Origin: Opacimonas sp002292215
GTDB taxonomy: Bacteria > Pseudomonadota > Gammaproteobacteria > Enterobacterales > Alteromonadaceae
NCBI GenBank assembly: GCA_943846745.1
Contig: OX044360.1
Coordinates: forward strand, 372,001 to 436,000
Direction of reading: 5' to 3'
DNA length: 64,000 nt
A program made the position numbers and the translations under genes. Position 1 is the stretch's first letter. Each line of letters starts with the position of its first letter. Below, in pieces: positions 26,201 through 34,740 of the stretch. The notes below the pieces were generated by a model. It did not search any database. It was not told the DNA's origin and saw only the letters and a program-made list of their open reading frames with translations.

Positions 26201-28054
26201 ATGACTAAGCAATACATTTTAGGTATCTCTGCCTTATACCACGACAGCGCAGCTGCACTCATTTTGGATGGGGCGATCATCGCCGCTGTTCAAGAAGAAC
26301 GATTTACGCGTCGTAAACACGATCCTAGTTTTCCTCATCATGCGATTGAATATTGCTTAAATACTGCTCAAATAGAACTGAGTGACATCCATGCGATTGT
26401 TTTCTATGACAAACCGCTATTAAAATTTGAACGTTTATTAGAAACTTATCTAGCAAATGCTCCTCGTGGTTTCCGTTCTTTTGCTCGGGCGATGCCAATT
26501 TGGCTAAAAGAAAAACTCTACTTTAAGCAATTACTCAGACGTGAATGTCGAGCGTTAATTCATCGCCGTCGCGCAGAAGCCAAAAACACGTCTATTGAAG
26601 CACAAATAGCACTCGATAAAACACCGGCACTACCAGTATTAGGCTTTAGTGAACATCATTTATCTCACGCAGCCTCTGCGTTTTATCCTGCACCTTTTGA
26701 ACGAGCTGCGGTATTGTGTTTGGATGGCGTTGGTGAGTGGGCCACTAGTAGTGCCTGGATTGGTCAAAAATCCAATTCTCAAAACTCATCTTCCCACAAA
26801 CATAATCTTACGCCTTTATGGGAGCTGCATTTTCCCCATTCGTTGGGACTGTTGTATTCAGCGTTCACCTATTACTGTGGGTTTAAAGTGAATGCCGGTG
26901 AATATAAGCTAATGGGACTGGCCCCTTATGGTAAACCCGTTTATGTTGAATTCATTTACAGGCACTTAATTGATGTGAAGGAAGACGGTTCATTTTCACT
27001 GAATATGCGGTATTTCGCTTATCCAGCGGGAGACACAATGGTAACCGACGATTTTTGTGAATTGTTTGAAGGAGCGGCATTAGCGCATGATGCTCCGGTG
27101 ACACAAAAACAAAAAGATCTTGCTGCGTCGATCCAAATCGTTATTGAAGAAGTGGTATTGAAAATCGCTCAGCATTTGTATACCACCACTGGGTGTGAGT
27201 ATCTATGTTTAGCTGGTGGGGTGGCACTTAATTGTGTCGCTAATGGACGTTTATTAAGAGATGGACCGTTTACGGATATTTGGATCCAACCTGCTGCTGG
27301 TGATGCCGGTGGAGCTTTAGGTGCTGCATTAGAATATGGTTATCAGTTGGGTGACGTCACCGGTACAAACTTACCAGATATGCAGCATGCGTATCTAGGT
27401 CCAGAGTATACCAATACACAAATTATCTCTGCTTGCGAGCAATGGCGAGTCGAGTATACCCCTATAGATAATGACTTAATCTACAGCCATACAGCCCAAT
27501 TAGCTGCCGATGGCTATGTTATCGGATGGTTTCAGGGGCGTATGGAGTTTGGGCCACGTTCTTTAGGACATCGTTCTATTATCGGCGATCCACGCTCCGA
27601 GACCATGCAATCGGTTATGAATTTAAAAATTAAGCAACGTGAATCTTTTCGCCCATTTGCACCTGCTGTATTGCAAGAGCATGCGAGTGATTGGTTTGCG
27701 CTAACCACACCTAGTCCCTATATGTTGTTAGTTGCTGATGTGATAGGAAAAGTGCCGATACCAGCTGTCACACATGTGGATAACTCTGCACGGGTGCAAA
27801 CTGTCACCCCAGAACAAATACACTTTTATCCCTTGATCCAAGCGTTTTATGAGATTACGGGAGTCCCCATTTTGATTAATACCAGTTTTAATGTCCGGGG
27901 GGAGCCACCCGTTTGTTCACCAGCGGATGCTATTCGCTGTTTTTTAGCTACTGATATGGATTATTTAGTTGTGGGTAATATGCTGTTAGATAAAGCCGCT
28001 ATGCCTGCCGCCGCCATAGCCCAAGCCAAAGAGGTGACCTTTGCCAAAGATTAA
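26201..28054 (+). CDS. Carbamoyltransferase, NodU/CmcH/SxtI family
   Basis: The 617-residue protein opens with the family signature ILGISALYHDSAAALILDG and AVQEERFTRRKHDPSFP. It has the HxxxH-type metal site in HHLSHAASAFYPAPF, LCLDGVGEWATSS, and in the YrdC-like C-terminal part MEFGPRSLGHRSIIGDPR and ILINTSFNVRGEPPV. Members transfer carbamoyl from carbamoyl phosphate to a hydroxyl: Nod factors (NodU), cephamycin (CmcH), saxitoxin (SxtI). It heads a three-gene operon with an SxtJ-family gene (14-bp overlap) and a DUF5989-type gene. Because it is not in a visible natural-product cluster, I infer carbamoylation of a cell-surface glycan or similar; the acceptor is unknown. Confidence 0.93.
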   Translation: MTKQYILGISALYHDSAAALILDGAIIAAVQEERFTRRKHDPSFPHHAIEYCLNTAQIELSDIHAIVFYDKPLLKFERLLETYLANAPRGFRSFARAMPIWLKEKLYFKQLLRRECRALIHRRRAEAKNTSIEAQIALDKTPALPVLGFSEHHLSHAASAFYPAPFERAAVLCLDGVGEWATSSAWIGQKSNSQNSSSHKHNLTPLWELHFPHSLGLLYSAFTYYCGFKVNAGEYKLMGLAPYGKPVYVEFIYRHLIDVKEDGSFSLNMRYFAYPAGDTMVTDDFCELFEGAALAHDAPVTQKQKDLAASIQIVIEEVVLKIAQHLYTTTGCEYLCLAGGVALNCVANGRLLRDGPFTDIWIQPAAGDAGGALGAALEYGYQLGDVTGTNLPDMQHAYLGPEYTNTQIISACEQWRVEYTPIDNDLIYSHTAQLAADGYVIGWFQGRMEFGPRSLGHRSIIGDPRSETMQSVMNLKIKQRESFRPFAPAVLQEHASDWFALTTPSPYMLLVADVIGKVPIPAVTHVDNSARVQTVTPEQIHFYPLIQAFYEITGVPILINTSFNVRGEPPVCSPADAIRCFLATDMDYLVVGNMLLDKAAMPAAAIAQAKEVTFAKD

Positions 28055-28502
28055 CGTTATTAATATTGTGAAGCGTGCATGGCTACAGATTCAGCTGCCG
28101 ATGTTGCAATTCACTCAGATCAAAGGTTTGCGTGATTTTGCGTGGCAGTTTAGTGTCTTGATCAGCATCGTTTTCATGGGGTTATTACCTTGGCTATTTA
28201 GTGCAAGTATTCCATTTTGGCCATTATTTATTGCCGCGTATCTGTTGGTCAGTGCGGTTATTTATCCCAAAGCCATTTATCCTATTTATGTCATATGGAT
28301 GGTGATCGCCTCTGTATTAGGATTTATTAACACTCAGATCTTATTGGCACTTGTATTTTATTTGGTATTTGCACCAATAGGCTGTATTTTACGCCTAACT
28401 AAAGGCTTACAGTATCAACATCACAGGTCGCAAAAACTGAACAGTTATTACATAAAGCGAAATGAGCCATTAGACAAAGACCATTTAACTAAACCTTTTT
28501 AG
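28041..28502 (+). CDS. SxtJ-family membrane protein
   Basis: The 153-residue protein has hydrophobic segments around FSVLISIVFMGLLPWLF (residues 36-52), PFWPLFIAAYLLVSAVI (57-73) and a longer pair ending APIGCILRL (to about 120), then a basic tail. Size, topology and position directly after a NodU-type carbamoyltransferase match SxtJ, a protein of unknown activity linked to O-carbamoylation in saxitoxin clusters. I place the start at TTG 28041 because AGAGGTG lies at the right distance (28030-28036); GTG 28068 is the alternative. It overlaps the carbamoyltransferase end by 14 bp, which implies coupled translation. Confidence 0.82.
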   Translation: MPKINVINIVKRAWLQIQLPMLQFTQIKGLRDFAWQFSVLISIVFMGLLPWLFSASIPFWPLFIAAYLLVSAVIYPKAIYPIYVIWMVIASVLGFINTQILLALVFYLVFAPIGCILRLTKGLQYQHHRSQKLNSYYIKRNEPLDKDHLTKPF

Positions 28503-28550
28503 TCTCACTTTCTGTCAGATGATGACTAATCCATTAAAAAGAAGTAAAGC

Positions 28551-28703
28551 ATGAGCGAATTTTTATCTGATTTGTGGGAATTTTTAAAAGTCCGCAAAAA
28601 AATCTGGTTATTACCCATTATCGTTGTTCTAGCCTTATTAGGCGGAATTGTGGTGGCGACTCAACAATCCTCATTAGCGAGCTTTATTTATACGTTGTTT
28701 TAA
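28551..28703 (+). CDS. DUF5989-type small membrane protein (SxtK-like position)
   Basis: A 50-residue frame begins MSEFLSDLWEFLKVRKKIWL, has one transmembrane helix (LLPIIVVLALLGGIVVA, residues about 20-36) and ends LASFIYTLF. It fits the DUF5989 family in length and in the W-E-F-L-K-x-R-K-K-x-W-L-L-P-I pattern. It lies 48 bp after the SxtJ-family gene, the place taken by sxtK in saxitoxin clusters. I recall such proteins regularly beside carbamoyltransferases and SxtJ; a search would test this. Likely an inner-membrane accessory subunit, but no function is established. Confidence 0.75.
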   Translation: MSEFLSDLWEFLKVRKKIWLLPIIVVLALLGGIVVATQQSSLASFIYTLF

Positions 28704-28726
28704 TCATTCTTAATTAATCTTCGTTA

Positions 28727-28740
28727 TGAAAACGTATGCA
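28727..28740 (+). promoter_or_regulatory. LacI-type operator candidate
   Basis: TGAAAACGTATGCA differs at one position from TGAATACGTATGCA at 10817-10830 upstream of the TonB receptor/pullulanase unit. Both fit the near-palindrome TGNATACGTATNCA with a central CG. It lies 101 bp before the GH13 gene start. Confidence 0.5.
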
Positions 28741-28840
28741 AGGGATCTATCCATCCTTTTTGGGTATTCTCTATACCAAGCATATTTAGCGTATTAATCT
28801 TGATGCGTAATTAGACGCGTTTTTATATGGAATCAATTAT

Positions 28841-30904
28841 ATGATGGTCACCAACAAATCTGCACACTTACTTAATATCATAGCACTGAGTGTCATGGGT
28901 GCACTTACCGCTTGTAGTCAAGCTCCACAAAATCAAATGCAGCAGAATCAATCTCCTGTTAAGTCGGCAACGCATAGTACAAGCGTTGCGCTTTCTCAAG
29001 CTGTGCAACTCAGTTTACCAGAACAACAAGGATGGCAAATGCAGCAGGGCAGAGGTGCCGGGAAGCCGGTGGTATATCAAGTCTTCACCCGATTATTTGG
29101 TAACACAAATACCAATAACATTCCGTGGGGTACGATCGAACAAAATGGGATCGGTAAATTCGCAGATTTCACAGATACCGCCTTACAGGGCATTGCTGAG
29201 TTAGGTGTATCTCATGTCTGGTATACCGGTGTGCCACATCATGCACTCGTCAATGATTACACCGCTTATGGGATCAGTAATGATGATCCAGATGTAATTA
29301 AAGGAAGGGCTGGTTCGCCATACGCAATCAAAGACTACTATAATGTCAATCCTGATTTAGCGGTTGATCCAGCACAGCGTTTAGCCGAATTCGAAGCACT
29401 AATAGCCCGTACCCATGCAAACGGAATGAAAGTCATTATTGATATTGTACCCAATCATGTCGCGCGTCAATATGAAGCCATCTCTCGACCTGAAGGGATC
29501 ACTAATCTGGGTGAAAAAGATGATACGACGGTAACTTATGCGCCAAACAATAATTTTTATTACGTGCAAGGCGAATCTTTTCGTGTGCCAGAGTCGCGCA
29601 ACGGCTATCAAGTGTTAGGGGGCAAACCGGCACTGTTAAAAGATGGTCAATTCAGCGAAGATCCGGCTAAGTGGACGGGGAATGGTTCACGTGCAGCTCA
29701 ACCGGATCTCAATGATTGGTATGAGACAGTTAAAGTCAATTACGGTGTTAGTCCTGATGGAGCGTATGATTTTCCTAGACTCCCACAAGGTTATGATCAA
29801 AAAGGGGTCGCTGAGCATCACGCATTTTGGCAAGACAAAACCTTACCTGATTCATGGTATCAGTTTTATCATATCGCCCATTATTGGTTAGAAAAAGGTG
29901 TCGACGGCTTTCGCTATGATATGGCTGAAATGGTACCGAGTGAGTTTTGGTCATTTTTAAACTCATCGATTAAAGTGCAATATCCCGATGCATTTTTACT
30001 TGCTGAAGTCTATAACCCAGACCAGTTTAGGGAGTATTTACATATTGGTAAAATGGATTATCTGTATGACAAAGTCGATTTTTATGACTCCCTAAAAGCG
30101 GTGATGCAAGGTCATGGTGATGCGGCTAATTTGGCACATATTCAAGCGCAAATTGCTGACATCGAGCCACACATGTTACATTTTTTAGAAAATCACGATG
30201 AACAACGCATCGCTAGTCCAGATTTTGCAGGTGATATGCACAAAGGCAAACCGGCATTAGTTGTATCGGCATTGATTTCTCGTTCCCCGACGATGATTTA
30301 TTTTGGTCAAGAAGTGGGTGAAGATGGCAGTGAAGAGACAGGCTTTGGTGATCCGACCCGTACCACCATTTTTGATTATGCCGGTGTGCCAGCTCATCAA
30401 CGTTGGATGAATGATGGTCAGTTTGATGGCGGTCAGTTAAGTGCCCTCGAAAAAGCCCTTAGGGAGTATCATGTTAATGTCTTGAATATCTCAGCTAATC
30501 ATCCAGCAATGAAAGGTAATTCTATCCCTTTGCATCACACTAATCTTGAAGAATCTAGATATGGGAAATTGCATTTTTCATTTGCTAGGTATGCCGATTT
30601 AGGTGTGAATGAGCAGGGCGAACAACAGCATGTCGCATTGTTAGTCGTGAACAATTTTGATGCACAACAGAGCCTGCAAACGAGGTTGTCAGTGCCTCAT
30701 GATGTGTTACACAAGTGGGACTTGCCTGTAGGGGACTATATCATGAAGGATCTTTTAAATAGTGGGTTAACGACGTTACGCGTAACTAATGAGGGTGGTG
30801 TTGAAGTGGTTGATAATACAATCCATGCCAGATTTTCTGTTAATTTGGCGCCACTTGATTCAGCGGTATTTGAAATCACTTGGTCAACACCTACCGCGCA
30901 GTAA
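28841..30904 (+). CDS. GH13 alpha-amylase-family lipoprotein
   Basis: The 687-residue protein has a lipoprotein signal (ALSVMGALTAC, Cys near residue 26). All four GH13 regions are present: I VIIDIVPNHV, II DGFRYDMAEM (nucleophile Asp), III FLLAEVYN (acid/base Glu) and IV FLENHDEQR (transition-state Asp). A long insertion lies between regions I and II and a beta-domain follows the barrel. It should hydrolyse alpha-glucans at the cell surface or in the periplasm; subfamily and exact product cannot be told. Its stop lies 24 bp before the GH31 gene start. The second ATG (28844) is an equally good start. The operator candidate at 28727-28740 suggests co-regulation with region 2. Confidence 0.9.
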   Translation: MMVTNKSAHLLNIIALSVMGALTACSQAPQNQMQQNQSPVKSATHSTSVALSQAVQLSLPEQQGWQMQQGRGAGKPVVYQVFTRLFGNTNTNNIPWGTIEQNGIGKFADFTDTALQGIAELGVSHVWYTGVPHHALVNDYTAYGISNDDPDVIKGRAGSPYAIKDYYNVNPDLAVDPAQRLAEFEALIARTHANGMKVIIDIVPNHVARQYEAISRPEGITNLGEKDDTTVTYAPNNNFYYVQGESFRVPESRNGYQVLGGKPALLKDGQFSEDPAKWTGNGSRAAQPDLNDWYETVKVNYGVSPDGAYDFPRLPQGYDQKGVAEHHAFWQDKTLPDSWYQFYHIAHYWLEKGVDGFRYDMAEMVPSEFWSFLNSSIKVQYPDAFLLAEVYNPDQFREYLHIGKMDYLYDKVDFYDSLKAVMQGHGDAANLAHIQAQIADIEPHMLHFLENHDEQRIASPDFAGDMHKGKPALVVSALISRSPTMIYFGQEVGEDGSEETGFGDPTRTTIFDYAGVPAHQRWMNDGQFDGGQLSALEKALREYHVNVLNISANHPAMKGNSIPLHHTNLEESRYGKLHFSFARYADLGVNEQGEQQHVALLVVNNFDAQQSLQTRLSVPHDVLHKWDLPVGDYIMKDLLNSGLTTLRVTNEGGVEVVDNTIHARFSVNLAPLDSAVFEITWSTPTAQ

Positions 30905-30928
30905 TAAGTGCTAATTAGGAATTACATT

Positions 30929-33376
30929 ATGTCATTTTCAACTTTTAATATCACTCGCTGTGTGCGACATACCACCTATGCAATTGCGATACTCTCGTTT
31001 ACATTTGCCGGTGGTGCACAGGCTAAATCTGTTGCGCAAAACACAGTCGATGCAGTCAGTGAACTCAATCATCAACCAGGTATCTTAACTTATCAATTGC
31101 CTCAAGCAACGGTCCGAATCACAGCGTTAACAGAACATAGTTTTGAGGTGTTTTATGAACCTGATAATAGTCGTCAACTACCTTCATTTGCATTAGCCAA
31201 ACGATCGTCTTTAGCCACAACAAGTGTCAATACGACACCGAGCCATATCGAGCTGTTCACTACAAAAAGCTACGCAAAAATTAATCCTAATACAGGTCAA
31301 ATTGCATTTGGTTTAACGGGACAGCCGGTGGTTGTGGAAGAAGAAGTAGGGTTGTTTTTTACCCAAACATTACGTGGTTTTCGCTTTTCCTTGGATGCTG
31401 ATGAGCAGCTCATGGGCGGTGGCCAGCGTGTGTTAGGAATGGATCGCAGAGGCCATCGCATGCCACTATATAACCGCGCACATTATGGCTATACCACGCA
31501 ATCTAATCAGATGTATTATTCTTTACCTGCCGTAGTTTCCGATCAAAACTACGCACTCTTGTTTGATAACTCCGCGAATGGGTTTTTGGATATCGGACAT
31601 ACTGATAAAGATGTATTGCAGTTTGAAGCGGTTGCTGGGCGCACAAGTTATATTGTTGTGTTAGGTGAAGATATCACTCAGGTATCTCAACAAATAGCAC
31701 AAGTTACTGGTAAACAGCCATTACCTCCACGTTGGGCGTTAGGAAATTTTGCCTCACGTTTTGGTTATCGTACCCAACAAGAAACACAAGACACGGTAAA
31801 AGCCTTTATTGATGCTGATATCCCGTTAGATGCTGTTGTGCTCGATCTGTATTGGTTTGGCCCAGACATAAAAGGCCACATGGGGAATCTTGATTGGGAT
31901 CGCGTCGCGTTCCCTGAGCCAGAACAAATGATTCAAGGCTTTACCGAGCAAGGTGTCAATACCATCGTCATTACTGAACCGTTTATCTTATCGAGTTCAG
32001 CGCAATGGGAATCAGCAGTGGCCAATCAAGCGTTAGCCAAGAATTACACAGGTCAACCCCGCCGTTTTGATTTTTATTTTGGTAATACAGGCTTGGTTGA
32101 TGTATTTGATACAGATGCGCAGCGCTGGTTCAACCAATTTTACACCAAACTATATCAACAAGGTGTGACCGGTTGGTGGGGCGATTTGGGGGAGCCAGAA
32201 GTACACCCTGCGGACAGTTTACATCAATTTGGCGAGTTAACTGTCACCGGTGATGAGATCCATAATGTGTATGGGCATCAATGGGCCAAAATGGTCTATG
32301 AGCATCAACAACAGTTAGATCCTTCTATACGTCCATTTGTGATGATGCGAGCTGGGTTTTTGGGCTCGCAACGCTACGGGTTGATCCCCTGGACTGGTGA
32401 TGTATCAAGAGAGTGGGGCGGACTCGTACCCCAAGTTGAACTGGCACTGCAAATGTCGGTATTAGGCCTAGGATATATTCATTCGGATGTGGGGGGCTTC
32501 GCTGGCGGGGAGACGTTTGATCCTGAACTATATATGCGTTGGACTCAATTGGGCGCGTTTTCTCCAGTATTCAGACCACATGCCCAAGAGCATATTCCTT
32601 CTGAACCGGTGTTTCATGCACAACCCGTCAAAGACCATTCACGTGATTATATTAAGTTACGCTATGCGCTGACACCTTATAACTATACGTTAGCAATGGA
32701 AAATAGCCTCTCCGGCATGCCACTAATGCGACCAGTGAGCTTTATTGACAGCGAACAGTTCACCCAGTCGGCTAGTTATTTATGGGGCGATAGTTTTTTA
32801 GTTCATCCTGTCACAGCGCCAAATGTTACAGCGGTTAATATCGATTTGCCCGATGGAGTCTGGTTTGATTATTTTGACGGTGAGCGGTATGAGGGGAACC
32901 AAATCGTCGAGGTGAGTGCGCCTTTAAACAAGCTGCCGCTATTAGTTAAAGCCGGTGCGTTTATCCCTATGGTCGACGCTCAACAGCACTTAAAACAGTA
33001 TTCGACGCAAGCTATGACGATGCATTACTACCATGATAAAAGTGTTGGTTCGAGTCATTATCGATTGCTCGAAGATGATGGTGTCGCGCCGGATTCAATT
33101 GCAAATAATGCTTATCAAAGTATTCATTTTAGTAGTGCCTCGACTGATTCTATCATTGCCATCGATGCGCAAGTGCAAGGGGACTACCATAACGCCCCAA
33201 CGACACGTGCGCTTACCTACGTGGTCCATAATATTGAATCTTTGCCGCGAGTGATAAAGGTTAATGGCCAAGCGGTAACCGCACAACAACGTCAACAAAT
33301 GTGGGATAAGTACACTCAACAGTTGAATGTGCCGGTATCGTTAGCCCAAGGAATAGGGGTGTTAATCACGCTATAA
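30929..33376 (+). CDS. Exported GH31 alpha-glucosidase
   Basis: The protein (815 residues from ATG 30929) has a signal peptide ending GGAQAKS and the GH31 barrel. The segment GVTGWWGDLGEPEVHP carries the nucleophile Asp, RYGLIPWTGDVSREWGG the acid/base Asp, and YIHSDVGGFAGGE is also conserved. The N-terminal beta-domain includes GFRFSLDADEQLMGGGQRV. GH31 enzymes release glucose from alpha-glucans or isomaltose-type oligosaccharides. I prefer ATG 30929, with AGGA eight bases upstream, over GTG 30908. It follows the GH13 lipoprotein gene as a two-gene unit and ends at a hairpin. Substrate preference is unresolved. Confidence 0.92.
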   Translation: MSFSTFNITRCVRHTTYAIAILSFTFAGGAQAKSVAQNTVDAVSELNHQPGILTYQLPQATVRITALTEHSFEVFYEPDNSRQLPSFALAKRSSLATTSVNTTPSHIELFTTKSYAKINPNTGQIAFGLTGQPVVVEEEVGLFFTQTLRGFRFSLDADEQLMGGGQRVLGMDRRGHRMPLYNRAHYGYTTQSNQMYYSLPAVVSDQNYALLFDNSANGFLDIGHTDKDVLQFEAVAGRTSYIVVLGEDITQVSQQIAQVTGKQPLPPRWALGNFASRFGYRTQQETQDTVKAFIDADIPLDAVVLDLYWFGPDIKGHMGNLDWDRVAFPEPEQMIQGFTEQGVNTIVITEPFILSSSAQWESAVANQALAKNYTGQPRRFDFYFGNTGLVDVFDTDAQRWFNQFYTKLYQQGVTGWWGDLGEPEVHPADSLHQFGELTVTGDEIHNVYGHQWAKMVYEHQQQLDPSIRPFVMMRAGFLGSQRYGLIPWTGDVSREWGGLVPQVELALQMSVLGLGYIHSDVGGFAGGETFDPELYMRWTQLGAFSPVFRPHAQEHIPSEPVFHAQPVKDHSRDYIKLRYALTPYNYTLAMENSLSGMPLMRPVSFIDSEQFTQSASYLWGDSFLVHPVTAPNVTAVNIDLPDGVWFDYFDGERYEGNQIVEVSAPLNKLPLLVKAGAFIPMVDAQQHLKQYSTQAMTMHYYHDKSVGSSHYRLLEDDGVAPDSIANNAYQSIHFSSASTDSIIAIDAQVQGDYHNAPTTRALTYVVHNIESLPRVIKVNGQAVTAQQRQQMWDKYTQQLNVPVSLAQGIGVLITL

Positions 33377-33390
33377 GAGTAAAGTACTAG

Positions 33391-33425
33391 CGGCATAGGG
33401 TGGGGCTGACGATACCCTTATGCCG
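33391..33425. terminator. Hairpin between convergent genes
   Basis: CGGCATAGGG pairs with CCCTTATGCCG with one bulge and a 14-nt loop. There is no strong T-run. It lies between GH31 and the REC-HD gene and overlaps the stop of the latter. Confidence 0.5.
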
Positions 33426-34712
33426 TGACAAAGATACGTAATTGTTCTTTGTGATTACGTTCGTATTGCTTTAATTTGACAATTGTCGCTTCTGTGAAAA
33501 TATGACCTTCAGCTAACATTAATACGTATTTTTCATTGTAGATATCTTTACTTAACTCCATACCCACTTTGACTTCCGCTAGTACTTTGGAACCATCATC
33601 AGGCAAGGTTTCATGTAATACATCAAGTTTTGCTAATACATCTAATATGTCAGGATCATATTTCGTGCCTCTGTGGCGATTAAGTTCTGCTTTAGCCTCA
33701 ATCGCATCGAATTTTTTAGACGATATTTTACCAATACGATAGCGCCAAAAATCACGAGCAACAAATAAAATACGCGCCCCGACAGGAATATCTTTGCCAA
33801 CACACATGTCGGGGTAGCCCTGACCATTAAAGTATTCAAACTGACTTTGGATAATGTCAATGACAGGTTGAAGATGCGGTAGAGGGGACAACATCATCAT
33901 CGCGACATCAACTTGACGCACATACGCTTTTTGTTGTTCGTAATTTAAATCATTAAAAGCAGTATTAAATAAATGCACTTCTTTGCCCAACAAACCAATT
34001 TGACACAATAATGCAGCTTGTTGAATATGCTGTATATCTGTCGTTGGTAGCTTCATTACCTTGGCGAGTTCGGTTGCAAGTTTACTGACGGATTGAGCAA
34101 ACAAGCCATCTAATTCTGGGTGAACCGATATACAGTTAAATAGCACTTTCTCAGACGCGCTTTGTTCGTGTTTGATCTTCTTTAAAGCTAGTTGGATTTG
34201 TTTAGTTTTGAGTTCAACTTTTTATCTAATGACTGCGCTAACTCTTTTAAAGCACGATTTTGCTTGAACAGTTTTTGTTGTAACGTGTGATTTTCACGTT
34301 TGAGTTTGGTGAATTGTAAACCATCTTTTATGGTGAGCAATAAATCCTGATTATCCCACGGTTTTTGAATGTAACGATGGATCCCACCGTGATTAACTGC
34401 TTGCATGATAGAGTCTAGATCGGCAAACCCCGTTAAAATCACGCGATAAGTTTCTGGATACAGTTGAGCAACTTTTTCTAGTAATTCAGAGCCTGACATA
34501 TTGGGCATTTTCATATCAGACACGATCATTGTAATGTCGTGTGTAGCAAATAACTCTAACGCTTCTTGGCCACTCGTCGCTGTTAACATGTTAATGTTTG
34601 TTTTATGAATAATACGTTTAATCGAACGCAAAATACTCGGTTCGTCATCGACAAACAACACCGTAAAGTGAGGTGAGGTTACTTGCGTCTTTTCTGCAGT
34701 CATGTCTGTCAA
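33418..34712 (-). pseudogene. Response regulator with degenerate HD-GYP-like domain, split by one frameshift
   Basis: One frame (34712-34188) gives a receiver: VLFVDDEPSILRSIKR, phosphoacceptor in IVSDMKMPNMSG, and IQKPWDN. The other (from 34146) gives an HD-GYP-like output with FEYFNGQGYPD. The intervening bases are open in the second frame: adding one A to the A-run near 34210 joins SLDKK to VELKTKQIQLALKKIKHEQ, a helical linker, giving one protein of about 431 residues. The HD motif is replaced (ALLCQIGLLG), so phosphodiesterase activity is doubtful even if intact. It follows the histidine kinase gene and is likely its partner in a c-di-GMP-related pathway. Confidence 0.8.
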
Positions 34713-34740
34713 TGTTGTGATTCCAATAAGCGCATCATAT

